Below the pieces are notes generated by a model that had not been told where the DNA came from, searched no databases, and saw nothing but the letters and a program-made list of their open reading frames with translations. From contig NZ_JBHRSK010000014.1 of assembly GCF_042643245.1 (NCBI RefSeq), positions 62,001-126,000 on the forward strand: a DNA stretch of 64,000 bases, in the 5' to 3' direction. A program made the translations under genes and the position numbers. Positions 1 through 8,646 of this stretch are shown piece by piece. The DNA comes from Acidimangrovimonas pyrenivorans (GTDB lineage: Bacteria > Pseudomonadota > Alphaproteobacteria > Rhodobacterales > Rhodobacteraceae). Position 1 is the first letter of the stretch. Each line of letters starts with the position of its first letter.

Positions 1-233
1 TCGAGGTCGAGGCCTCGGGCCAGCGCCTGACCCTGGGCATGGGCGGGGCGCAGATGGCCATCGACGGCACGCCGGTGGACCTGCCGGCCGAGGCCGAGTA
101 TCCCGAGATCTATCGCCATTTCGCCCGGCTGGTCGCCGCGCGCGAGAGCGATGCCGATTTCGCGCCGCTGCGGCTCTGTGCCGACGCCTTCCTCGTCGGC
201 CGCCAGGTTGCCGTGGCGCCCTTCACCGAGTGA
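1..233 (+). CDS. Gfo/Idh/MocA-type sugar 1-dehydrogenase, C-terminal fragment
   Basis: The frame is open from the left window edge and stops at TGA 231-233, so only about the last 77 residues are present. The end of the protein (EYPEIYRHFARLV, then ADAFLVGRQ) resembles the C-terminal region of Gfo/Idh/MocA oxidoreductases such as galactose or arabinose 1-dehydrogenases; the NAD-binding N-terminus lies outside the window. It sits 25 bp upstream of an alpha-ketoglutarate semialdehyde dehydrogenase, which fits an oxidative (non-phosphorylating) pentose or galactose route where the sugar is oxidised to a lactone first. The assignment rests on a short fragment and on the neighbour, so the substrate is inferred. 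Confidence 0.6.
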   Translation, partial: EVEASGQRLTLGMGGAQMAIDGTPVDLPAEAEYPEIYRHFARLVAARESDADFAPLRLCADAFLVGRQVAVAPFTE

Positions 234-258
234 CGTCCGCACGAGAAAGGACACGGAT

Positions 259-1779
259 ATGACCAAGCAATTCCACGGCGATCACCTGATCGCCGGGCGC
301 CGCGTTCCCGGCCCCGCCCGCTTCGCCTCCGCCCCGGTCAGCGGCGCGCCGCTGCAGGTCTCGGAAGGCACCGGGGCCGAGGTCGCGCAGGCGGTCGAGG
401 CCGCCGAGGCCGCCTTCGCCAGCTTCGGCTGGACCAGCCGGGCCGAGCGCGCGGCGCTGCTCGAGGCCATCGCCGACGCCATCGAGGCGCGCGCGGCCGA
501 GATCACCGCCATCGGCGTCGCCGAGACCGGCCTGCCCGAGGCCCGGCTGGAGGGCGAGCGCGGCCGCACCACCGGTCAGCTGCGCCTCTTCGCCAGCCAT
601 ATCCGCGAGGGCACCTATCTCGACCGCCGGGTCGACGCCGCGCTGCCCGACCGCCAGCCGCTGCCGCGGCCCGAGATCCGGATGATCCAGCGCCCGCTCG
701 GCCCGGTCGCCGTCTTCGGCGCCTCGAACTTCCCGCTCGCCTTCTCGACCGCCGGCGGCGATACCGCCTCGGCGCTGGCGGCCGGTTGCCCCGTCGTCGT
801 CAAGGGCCACCCGGCCCATCCCGGCACCGGCGAGATCGTCGCCGAGGCCATCGCCGAGGCCATCGCGCGGCAGGGCATGGAGCCGGGCGTGTTCTCGCTC
901 GTCCAGGGCAGCACCCGCGAGGTCGGCGCCGCGCTGGTCACCCATCCGCTGATCCGCGCCGTCGGCTTCACCGGCAGCCTCGGCGGCGGCAAGGCGCTGT
1001 TCGACCTCTGCGCCGGGCGGCCCGAGCCGATCCCGTTCTTCGGCGAGCTCGGCAGCGTCAACCCTATGTTCCTGCTGCCCGGCGCCCTTGCCGCGCGCGG
1101 GGATCAGATCGGCCAGGGCTGGGCCGGCTCGCTGACCATGGGCGCGGGCCAGTTCTGCACCAATCCGGGCGTCGTCGTCGTCACCGACAGCCCCGAGGCC
1201 GACGCCTTCGTCGCGGCCGCCAAGGCGGCGCTGGCGGCGGTGCCGGAACAGGTGATGCTGACCGAGGGCATCGCCAGCGCCTACCGCGCGGGCCGTGACC
1301 GGGTGGCGGCGACGGCGGGCGTGCAGCAGGTGCTGACCAGCACCTGCGACCTGCGCAACGCCACGCCCTATCTCTACGAGACCACCGGCTCCGAGTGGCT
1401 GGCCAATGCCGCGCTGGGCGAGGAGGTCTTCGGTCCGCTGGGCCTGATCGTCCGGGTCGCGGATGCCGCGGAGATGCGGCAGGTGGCCGAGAGCCTGCAG
1501 GGCCAGCTCACCTGTGCGCTCCACATGGAGCCGGGCGACACGGTGCAGGCGCGTGGCCTGATGCCGGTGCTGGAGCGCAAGGCGGGGCGGGTGCTGGCCA
1601 ACGGTTTCCCGACCGGGGTCGAGGTCTGCGACGCCATGGTCCATGGCGGGCCCTATCCGGCCAGCACCAATTTCGGCGCCACCTCGGTCGGCACGCTGGC
1701 GATCCGGCGCTTCCTGCGCCCGGTCTGCTACCAGAACATCCCGGCCGAGCTGCTGCCCGAGGACCTGCGCGACCAGTGA
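259..1779 (+). CDS. Aldehyde dehydrogenase, alpha-ketoglutarate semialdehyde (2,5-dioxovalerate) type
   Basis: 506-residue NAD(P)-dependent aldehyde dehydrogenase. The start at 259 is preceded by AAAGGA and gives the N-terminus MTKQFHGDHLIAG typical of KGSA dehydrogenases; an upstream in-frame ATG lies inside the previous gene and was not used. Visible landmarks: the cofactor-binding stretch VFGASNFPLAFSTAGGD, general base Glu263 in ELGSVNP, and nucleophile Cys300 in GAGQFCTNPG. The HPAHPGT and ELGSVNP variants match the 2,5-dioxovalerate/ketoglutarate semialdehyde branch rather than betaine aldehyde dehydrogenases. The product would be 2-oxoglutarate, the last step of oxidative pentose or hexarate breakdown. 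The upstream sugar-dehydrogenase fragment supports that role. Confidence 0.85.
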   Translation: MTKQFHGDHLIAGRRVPGPARFASAPVSGAPLQVSEGTGAEVAQAVEAAEAAFASFGWTSRAERAALLEAIADAIEARAAEITAIGVAETGLPEARLEGERGRTTGQLRLFASHIREGTYLDRRVDAALPDRQPLPRPEIRMIQRPLGPVAVFGASNFPLAFSTAGGDTASALAAGCPVVVKGHPAHPGTGEIVAEAIAEAIARQGMEPGVFSLVQGSTREVGAALVTHPLIRAVGFTGSLGGGKALFDLCAGRPEPIPFFGELGSVNPMFLLPGALAARGDQIGQGWAGSLTMGAGQFCTNPGVVVVTDSPEADAFVAAAKAALAAVPEQVMLTEGIASAYRAGRDRVAATAGVQQVLTSTCDLRNATPYLYETTGSEWLANAALGEEVFGPLGLIVRVADAAEMRQVAESLQGQLTCALHMEPGDTVQARGLMPVLERKAGRVLANGFPTGVEVCDAMVHGGPYPASTNFGATSVGTLAIRRFLRPVCYQNIPAELLPEDLRDQ

Positions 1780-1787
1780 CCGGCGCG

Positions 1788-1812
1788 GCCCCGCCCGGCG
1801 TTCGGGCGGGGC
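1788..1812. terminator. GC stem-loop between convergent genes
   Basis: Ten-base-pair inverted repeat (arm GCCCCGCCCG, loop of 5) between the convergent aldehyde dehydrogenase and YghU genes. There is no clear T-tract on either side, so it is a possible bidirectional, imperfect terminator. Confidence 0.45.
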
Positions 1813-1827
1813 GGCAGGGTGGGGCGG

Positions 1828-2697
1828 TTACTCCGCCGCCACCTTGTCCTGGGTCTTGGTGTCGAAATCGCTGGCGTCGTGGCGCTCGTGCAGCTGCATC
1901 TCGGGATCGCCGAAGGTGCGGTTGACCATCCGGCCGCGCTTCACCGCCGGCCGGGCGTCGATGGTCTCGGCCCATTTCACCACGTTGGTGTAGCTCTTGA
2001 CGTCGAGGAACTCGGCCGCGCCATAGAGCCGGCCGAGCACGAGCTGGCCATACCAGGCCCAGATCGCGATGTCGGCGATGGTGTAGACGTCGCCGGCGAT
2101 GAAGGGCCGCTCGGCCAGTTGCCGGTCGAGCACGTCGAGCTGGCGCTTGGCCTCCATCGCGAAGCGGTCTATCGGGTATTGCCATTTCTCGGGCGCATAG
2201 GCGTAGAAATGGCCGAAGCCGCCGCCGAGATAGGGGGCGCTGCCCATCTGCCAGAACAGCCAGGACAGGCATTCGGTCCGGGTGGCATGGTCCTCGGGCA
2301 GGAAGGCGCCGAACTTCTCGGCCAGGTAGAGCAGGATGGCGCCGGATTCGAACACCCGCTGGGGCGTCTCGCCGCTGCGATCCATCAGCGCCGGGATCTT
2401 CGAGTTCGGGTTGATCGCGACGAAGCCCGAGCCGAACTGGTCGCCGTCACCGATATTGATCAGCCAGGCGTCGTATTCGGCGCCTTCGATGCCCAGGGCC
2501 AGCAGCTCCTCGAGCATCACCGTCACCTTGACCCCGTTCGGCGTGGCCAGCGAGTAGAGCTGGAGCGGGTGACGGCCGACCGGCAATTCCTTGTCATGGG
2601 TCGGCCCGGCGATGGGGCGGTTGATACTGGCAAACTTGCCGCCGCTCTGGCTGTCCCAGGTCCAGACCCTGGGCGGGGTATAGGTCGTCTCGGTCAT
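1828..2697 (-). CDS. yghU: YghU-like glutathione S-transferase / disulfide-bond oxidoreductase
   Basis: 289-residue protein of the Nu-class GST family. The long N-terminal extension (WTWDSQSGGKFASINRPIAG) before the thioredoxin fold, the NGVKVTVMLEEL helix and the FESGAILLYLAEKFG glutathione-binding region are the hallmarks of YghU, which binds two glutathiones and reduces disulfides or organic peroxides in the cytoplasm. The usual catalytic Ser/Tyr of other GST classes is replaced by backbone and Asn/Thr contacts in this family. The C-terminal all-alpha domain includes ADIAIWAWYG. Start ATG at 2697 has AAGGA 8 bases upstream. It is a single gene, convergent with the aldehyde dehydrogenase. 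Confidence 0.88.
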   Translation of the reverse strand: MTETTYTPPRVWTWDSQSGGKFASINRPIAGPTHDKELPVGRHPLQLYSLATPNGVKVTVMLEELLALGIEGAEYDAWLINIGDGDQFGSGFVAINPNSKIPALMDRSGETPQRVFESGAILLYLAEKFGAFLPEDHATRTECLSWLFWQMGSAPYLGGGFGHFYAYAPEKWQYPIDRFAMEAKRQLDVLDRQLAERPFIAGDVYTIADIAIWAWYGQLVLGRLYGAAEFLDVKSYTNVVKWAETIDARPAVKRGRMVNRTFGDPEMQLHERHDASDFDTKTQDKVAAE

Positions 2698-3247
2698 CTC
2701 GCATTCCTTCGGATGGCGGGGCCGGGCGGGCCGGTCCCGTGTCGCGCTATTCGTCCTGCAGGGCCAGACTTATCCCGCCGGGCGCCGAAGGCAACCGCCC
2801 GCGGATTGCGGCGGCCGAGTCGGAAGGCGCGCCCGTGCCGGCGCCGACAGGACAAGGCGCCGTAGCCCATTTCGCGCGCTCTCGTCGCGCCGGGGTCGGG
2901 ACGGGCCCGGCCGGCGGGCCTGACGGAGGATTTTGTCACCCACCGGACAGGCGCCGTGGCGGTTGTGTCGAACTTGGCCTAATCGCTTGCCGCTAGGGAG
3001 GAATTTGCCGTTGAGCGCGGCGAGGCCGGGGTGCATTTTCTGCGTCTGCGAGCAAATCTTTTTACAGCTTGACACAAAATCTGTCGAGTTATTTACAGAA
3101 AAATCATTTTTTAATAAAGAGTTGTTGCGAAATTTTCCATCTGCCCCCAACATGTGATCACTTCGGTCCGTCGGCAGCCGCCGGGCTGAACAGGGGTACG
3201 CGCAATGAGGAGGTGCTTGCCCCGCTCGGATAAACGGGAGGAACATC
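2698..3247. other. 550-bp intergenic region upstream of ABC transporter
   Basis: No credible gene is seen here. The first 300 bp are as GC-rich as the genome, while 3040-3150 is strikingly AT-rich. It separates the divergent YghU gene from the first ABC importer and must hold both promoters. Confidence 0.6.
3055..3150 (+). promoter_or_regulatory. AT-rich promoter region for ABC importer operon
   Basis: AT-rich island in otherwise GC-rich DNA. It contains TTGACA at 3069-3074 (perfect -35 hexamer) followed at usual spacing by only weak -10 matches (TATTTA/TTTACA around 3090-3097), and two copies of TTTACAG at 3061 and about 3092. It ends about 100 bp before the binding-protein ATG. The promoter assignment is inferred from composition and position. 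Confidence 0.4.
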
Positions 3248-4594
3248 ATGTCCAAAACAGATCTGTCTCGCCGCCGCGTGCTGAAGACCGGCCTCGTTGC
3301 CGGCGCGGGCCTCGCCATGCCCACGATCTTCACCGCCTCGCAGGCGCGGGCCTTCACCAATGCCCCGGGCGCCAGCGCGGTGACGCTGGGCTTCAACGTG
3401 CCCCAGACCGGCCCCTATGCCGACGAGGGCGCCGACGAGCTCAAGGCGTTCCAGCTGGCGGTCAAGCACCTCAACGGCGAGGGCGACGGCGGCATGCTCA
3501 ACACCTTCTCCTCGAAGGTGCTCGAGGGCAACGGCATCCTCGGCCGCAAGGTCGGCTACGTCACCGGCGACACCCAGACCAAGTCTGACGCCGCGCGCGC
3601 CTCGGCCAAGTCGATGATCGAGAAGGACGGTGCGATCATGATCTCGGGCGGTTCGTCCTCGGGCGTCGCCGTGGCCGTGCAGGGCCTGTGCCAGGAAGCC
3701 GGCATCATCTTCATGGCCGGCCTGACCCACTCGAACGACACCACCGGCAAGGACAAGAAGGCCAACGGCTTCCGCCACTTCTTCGATGCCTACATGTCGG
3801 CCGCCGCGCTGGCGCCGGTGCTCAAGGACATGTACGGCGCCGACCGCAAGTTCTACATGCTGACCGCCGACTACACCTGGGGCTGGACCCAGGCGGCCTC
3901 GATGAAGGAATTCATGGAGAATGCCGGCTGGTCGATGGTGCAGGACGTCAAGACGCCGCTGGCCTCGACCGATTTCTCGTCCTACCTCGCCCCGGTGCTG
4001 AACTCGGGCGCCGACGTGCTGATCCTGAACCACTACGGCGGCAACATGGTGAACTCGCTGACCCAGGCGGTGCAGTTCGGCATGCGCGACAAGATGGTCA
4101 ACGGCAAGCAGTTCGAGATCGTCGTGCCGCTGATCTCGGAACTGATGGCCAAGGGCGCCGGCGAGAACATCAAGGGCATCCCGGGCTCGTCGAACTGGAA
4201 CTGGAAGCTGCCGGACGAGGGCACCAAGGCCTTCGTGCAGTCCTACGGCAAGGAATACGGCGTCCCGCCGAGCCAGGCCGCGCAGACCTGCTACGTGCAG
4301 ACCCTGCTCTATGCCGACGCCGTGGCTCGCGCCAAGAGCTTCGATCCCTGCGCGGTCGTCGAGGCGCTGGAAGGCTTCAAGTTCGACGGCCTCGGCAACG
4401 GCCCGACGCTGTATCGCGCCGCCGACCACCAGTGCTTCAAGGACGTGCTGGTCGTCACCGGCAACGAGAAGCCGGACAACGAGTATGACCTGCTGAACGT
4501 GGCCCAGGTCACGCCGGTCGACAAGGTCATGTACGAGCCGGACAACAAGTTCTTCGCCGGCGGCGACCTCGGCCAATGCAACTCGGGCGCCTGA
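3248..4594 (+). CDS. HAAT-family ABC transporter substrate-binding protein (Tat-exported)
   Basis: 448-residue periplasmic binding protein of the branched-chain amino-acid type (Peripla_BP_6 fold). The N-terminus SRRRVLKTGLVAGAGLAMP is a twin-arginine signal peptide ending near SQARA, unusual among Liv-type binding proteins, which mostly use Sec. The mature domain starts with VTLGFNVPQTGPYADEGADE and contains the GGSSSGVA ligand-pocket loop. A strong GGGAGGA ribosome site lies just before the ATG. It is the first gene of a complete importer (binding protein, two permeases, two ATPases). The ligand cannot be read from the sequence; amino acids, amides or urea-like compounds are all possible. 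Confidence 0.85.
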   Translation: MSKTDLSRRRVLKTGLVAGAGLAMPTIFTASQARAFTNAPGASAVTLGFNVPQTGPYADEGADELKAFQLAVKHLNGEGDGGMLNTFSSKVLEGNGILGRKVGYVTGDTQTKSDAARASAKSMIEKDGAIMISGGSSSGVAVAVQGLCQEAGIIFMAGLTHSNDTTGKDKKANGFRHFFDAYMSAAALAPVLKDMYGADRKFYMLTADYTWGWTQAASMKEFMENAGWSMVQDVKTPLASTDFSSYLAPVLNSGADVLILNHYGGNMVNSLTQAVQFGMRDKMVNGKQFEIVVPLISELMAKGAGENIKGIPGSSNWNWKLPDEGTKAFVQSYGKEYGVPPSQAAQTCYVQTLLYADAVARAKSFDPCAVVEALEGFKFDGLGNGPTLYRAADHQCFKDVLVVTGNEKPDNEYDLLNVAQVTPVDKVMYEPDNKFFAGGDLGQCNSGA

Positions 4595-4620
4595 TCTAGA
4601 AGGCCCTGAACAGTGACAGC

Positions 4621-4649
4621 CGGGCCGCGTGCGGAATGTGCGCGGCCCG
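4621..4649 (+). promoter_or_regulatory. Intercistronic stem-loop after binding-protein gene
   Basis: Perfect 9-bp stem (CGGGCCGCG / CGCGGCCCG, 11-base loop) in the 99-bp gap between binding-protein and permease genes. Such hairpins commonly protect the upstream message or attenuate read-through, so the binding protein is made in excess; that role is inferred. Confidence 0.5.
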
Positions 4650-4693
4650 CGGACACATACCAACACCAGACATGCCAACACCTCGGTGGGGAT

Positions 4694-5725
4694 ATGGACG
4701 CGATCATCCTGCAAACACTCAACGGCCTGGACAAGGGCAGCGCCTATGCGCTGATCGCGCTCGGCCTGACGCTGATCTTCGGCACGCTCGGTGTCGTCAA
4801 CTTCGCCCATGGCGCGATGTTCATGGTCGGCGCCTTCTGTGCCGTGACCATGCGGCGGATCCTCAATCTGTCCTACGAAACGGTCGATCCGACCAAGAAG
4901 GACTTCCTGGGCAATCCGCTGAAGGTCCAGACGCCCTATGTCGAGCACTGGTTCGGCCATGATCTCGGCGGCGCGATCATCAACTGGTCGGTGCCGATCG
5001 CCATCCTGCTGGCGATCCCGGTGATGATCGGGCTGGGCTTCCTGATGGAACGCGGGCTGATCAAGCATTTCTACAAGCGCCCCCATGCCGACCAGATCCT
5101 GGTGACCTTCGGCCTGGCGATCGTGCTGCAGGAGATCATCAAGCAATTCTACGGTGCCAACCCGATCCCGACGCCGGCGCCGTCGCAATTCGCCGGCGCG
5201 ATCGACTTCGGCACCCTGATCGGCTTCCCGGCCGGGGCGATCATCTATCCCTACTGGCGCCTGATCTATTTCCTGTTCTCGGCCGTGATCATCGGTGGCG
5301 TGTTCAGCTTCCTGCAGTTCACCACCTTCGGCATGGTGGTCCGCGCCGGCATGGCCGACCGCGAGACGGTGGGCCTCTTGGGCATCAACATCGACCGCCG
5401 CTTCACCATCATGTTCGGCATCGCCGCCGCCGTGGCCGGCCTGGCGGGGGTGATGTATACCCCGATCAACTCGCCCAACTACCACATGGGCATGGATTTC
5501 CTCGTCCTCAGCTTCGTCGTCGTCGTGGTCGGCGGCATGGGCAGCCTGCCCGGCGCCGTCGCCGCGGGCTTCCTGCTCGGGGTGCTGGAATCCTACGCGT
5601 CGCTGAACTGGGTCAAGGAGTTCCTGCCCGGCATCGACCAGATCATCATCTACCTAATTGCCATCATCGTTCTTCTGACCCGTCCGCGTGGTCTGATGGG
5701 ACGCAAGGGCGTGATGGAGGACTGA
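4694..5725 (+). CDS. Branched-chain amino-acid-type ABC permease (LivH-like)
   Basis: 343-residue inner-membrane permease. The start at ATG 4694 follows GGTGGGGAT and gives MDAIILQTLNGLDKGSAYAL, the usual LivH beginning; a longer frame starting at 4613 would add a non-membrane leader and was rejected. About eight hydrophobic segments are visible, with LivH hallmarks GLTLIFGTLGVVNFAHGA near the N-terminus and VVVVGGMGSLPGAVAAGFLLG near the C-terminus. It forms a heterodimer with the LivM-like permease that follows 1 bp downstream. Confidence 0.87.
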   Translation: MDAIILQTLNGLDKGSAYALIALGLTLIFGTLGVVNFAHGAMFMVGAFCAVTMRRILNLSYETVDPTKKDFLGNPLKVQTPYVEHWFGHDLGGAIINWSVPIAILLAIPVMIGLGFLMERGLIKHFYKRPHADQILVTFGLAIVLQEIIKQFYGANPIPTPAPSQFAGAIDFGTLIGFPAGAIIYPYWRLIYFLFSAVIIGGVFSFLQFTTFGMVVRAGMADRETVGLLGINIDRRFTIMFGIAAAVAGLAGVMYTPINSPNYHMGMDFLVLSFVVVVVGGMGSLPGAVAAGFLLGVLESYASLNWVKEFLPGIDQIIIYLIAIIVLLTRPRGLMGRKGVMED

Positions 5726-5726
5726 C

Positions 5727-6941
5727 ATGCTCGGACTCTCGAAGAAAGACTTCATCTTCCTGGTCGTCGTCTTCCTGCTGACGATCTCGGCCCCGATCCT
5801 GCTCAACCCGTTCCCGGAAGGCTCGGCCATGGCCCAGTTCAACGCGGGCTACCCGGACCTGATGCAGCGGATCGCGATCTACGCGATCTTCGCCGTCGGC
5901 TTCAACATCCTGTTCGGCCTGACCGGCTACCTGTCCTTCGGCCATGCCGCCTTCCTCGGGGTCGGCAGCTATTCGGCGATGTGGATGTTCAAGCTGCTGA
6001 GCATGAACATCATTCCGGGCATCCTGCTCAGCGTCGCCATCTCGGGCCTGTTCGCGCTGCTGATCGGCTTCATCTCGCTGCGCCGCTCGGGGATCTACTT
6101 CTCGATCCTGACGCTGGCCTTCGCCCAGATGTCTTTCAACCTGGCCTATTCTGTGCTGACCCCGCTGACCAATGGCGAAACCGGGCTGCAGCTGACCCTG
6201 CAGGACCCGCGCATCTTTGACGCGGCCAACACCACCGGCTCGCTGCCCGACACCAACCTGTTCGGCCTGGCGATGAACTCGACCGCCAAGGTCGAATTCA
6301 TGGGGCGGCTGTTCCAGTTCAACATCGGCTACTACGTCTGCGGCCTGATCTCGGTGCTGATGTTCTACATCGCCCTGCGCATCTTCCGCTCGCCCTTCGG
6401 CATGATGCTGCGCGCGGTGAAGTCGAACCAGCAGCGGCTGAACTATACCGGCCTCAACGCGCGGCCCTACACCCTGGCGGCCTTCGTCATCTCGGGCATG
6501 TATGCCGGCCTGGCCGGCGGGCTGATGGCCAGCATGGACCCGCTGGTCGGCGCCGAGCGGATGCAGTGGACCGCCTCGGGCGAGGTGGTGCTGATGACCA
6601 TCCTCGGCGGCGCGGGCACCATGCTCGGCCCGGTGCTGGGGGCCGGCTTCATCAAGTATTTCGAGAACATCTTCTCGAAGATCAACGAGGGCGTGCTGCA
6701 CAGCTGGTTCTCGGCCCTGCCGCACGCGATCCAGGACCCGCTGGTCTGGATCGTCGCCCGCTTCACCGGCGAGGGCTGGCACCTGACGCTGGGCCTGCTG
6801 TTCATGCTGGTGGTGATCTTCCTGCCCGGCGGCCTGATCGAAGGCGGCCAGCGCATCGGCCGGCTGCTGTCGCGGCGCAAGCGCCCGGGCGGCGACGATC
6901 CCGAGCATCATCCGAAACCCGCCCCCCACGTGGCCGAATAA
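5727..6941 (+). CDS. Branched-chain amino-acid-type ABC permease (LivM-like)
   Basis: 404-residue inner-membrane permease, second half of the translocation pore. Hallmarks of LivM are FNILFGLTGYLSFGHAAFLG in the first third, SLRRSGIYFSILTLAFAQM in the middle, the coupling region FGMMLRAVKSNQQRLNYTG, and ILGGAGTMLGPVLGAGF. The C-terminus is a basic, His- and Pro-rich cytoplasmic tail. It begins 1 bp after the LivH-like gene, so the two are translationally coupled. Substrate unknown. Confidence 0.87.
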   Translation: MLGLSKKDFIFLVVVFLLTISAPILLNPFPEGSAMAQFNAGYPDLMQRIAIYAIFAVGFNILFGLTGYLSFGHAAFLGVGSYSAMWMFKLLSMNIIPGILLSVAISGLFALLIGFISLRRSGIYFSILTLAFAQMSFNLAYSVLTPLTNGETGLQLTLQDPRIFDAANTTGSLPDTNLFGLAMNSTAKVEFMGRLFQFNIGYYVCGLISVLMFYIALRIFRSPFGMMLRAVKSNQQRLNYTGLNARPYTLAAFVISGMYAGLAGGLMASMDPLVGAERMQWTASGEVVLMTILGGAGTMLGPVLGAGFIKYFENIFSKINEGVLHSWFSALPHAIQDPLVWIVARFTGEGWHLTLGLLFMLVVIFLPGGLIEGGQRIGRLLSRRKRPGGDDPEHHPKPAPHVAE

Positions 6942-6954
6942 GGAGCGCCGACAG

Positions 6955-7713
6955 ATGGGTATCCTTGAAGTCAAGAACGTCAACAAGCGGTTCGGCGGGC
7001 TGCAGGCGCTGGGCGACGTCAACCTGTCGATCGCCGAGAACACGGTGCACGCGATCATCGGGCCGAACGGGGCGGGCAAGTCGACCCTGCTCAACTGCCT
7101 CGTCGGCAAGCTGATCCCCGATACCGGCTCGGTGCTGTTCGACGGCATCTCGGTGCTGGGGCGCAAGCCGCACGAGATCAACCAGCTGGGCATCTCCCGC
7201 GTCTTCCAGACGCCCGAGATCTTCGGCGATCTGAGCGTGCTGGAGAACGTGATGATCCCCTGTTTCGCCAAGCGCGACGGGTCGTTCCGGATGCATGCCT
7301 TCGAGTCGGTCGCGGCCGAGGAGGAGATCGTCGCCAAGGCCGAGCAGATGCTCAAGGACGTGCGCATGTACGAAAAGCGCGGGCTGCATGCCGGCTCGCT
7401 CTCGCGCGGGGACAAGCGGCGGCTCGAGATGGCGATGTGCCTGGTGCAGGGGCCGAAGCTGCTGCTCTTGGACGAGCCCACCGCCGGCATGGCCCGGGCC
7501 GACACCAACAACACCATCGACCTGCTGAAAGAGATCAAGGCCAGCCGCGACATCACCATGGCGATCATCGAGCACGACATGCATGTCGTGTTCTCGCTGG
7601 CCGACCGGATCACCGTTCTGGCCCAGGGCACGCCGCTGGTCGAGGACACGCCCGCGAACATCAAGGGCAATCCGAAGGTCCGCGAGGCCTATCTCGGCGA
7701 AGCGGCGGATTAA
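6955..7713 (+). CDS. HAAT ABC transporter ATP-binding protein (LivG-like)
   Basis: 252-residue ABC ATPase. Walker A GPNGAGKST, Q-loop region FQTPEIF, signature LSRGDKRRLE (a slightly altered LSGGD), Walker B LLLLDEPTAGM and the H-loop IEHDMHVV are in order, with the extended LivG-type insertion between Q-loop and signature. The signature Gly-to-Arg change (SRGD) is seen in some Liv-type ATPases. Start ATG 6955 follows AAGGAGCG. It energises the preceding permeases with the next ATPase. Confidence 0.87.
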   Translation: MGILEVKNVNKRFGGLQALGDVNLSIAENTVHAIIGPNGAGKSTLLNCLVGKLIPDTGSVLFDGISVLGRKPHEINQLGISRVFQTPEIFGDLSVLENVMIPCFAKRDGSFRMHAFESVAAEEEIVAKAEQMLKDVRMYEKRGLHAGSLSRGDKRRLEMAMCLVQGPKLLLLDEPTAGMARADTNNTIDLLKEIKASRDITMAIIEHDMHVVFSLADRITVLAQGTPLVEDTPANIKGNPKVREAYLGEAAD

Positions 7714-7724
7714 GGGAGGGCGCA

Positions 7725-8516
<792 letters not shown>

Positions 8517-8540
8517 TCGGCGTTCAGTTGAGAGAGTAGG

Positions 8541-8568
8541 GTCCGCCGGTTGGCGGGCCTGTTTCGTT
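8541..8568 (+). terminator. Rho-independent-like terminator after ABC importer operon
   Basis: Seven-bp stem GTCCGCC/GGCGGGC (one G-T pair) with a four-base loop, followed by CTGTTTCGTT. It lies 24 bp after the last ATPase gene, between convergent operons. Confidence 0.55.
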
Positions 8569-8646
8569 GGGGTGTCGCGCAGGAGATCTCCGTGCTCCGC
8601 GTCACTCCGCCCTGCGCTCGTGTCAGACTGCCCCGGGGCCGCCCCG

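Noticed and set aside
1508..2272. Second minus-strand open frame overlapping YghU
   Set aside because: It is out of frame with the conserved GST product and is Arg/Pro/Ala-rich shadow sequence.
3040..3150. AT-rich island as a transferred or tRNA-linked insertion scar
   Set aside because: No repeats, integrase or tRNA lie nearby; a promoter region explains the composition more simply.
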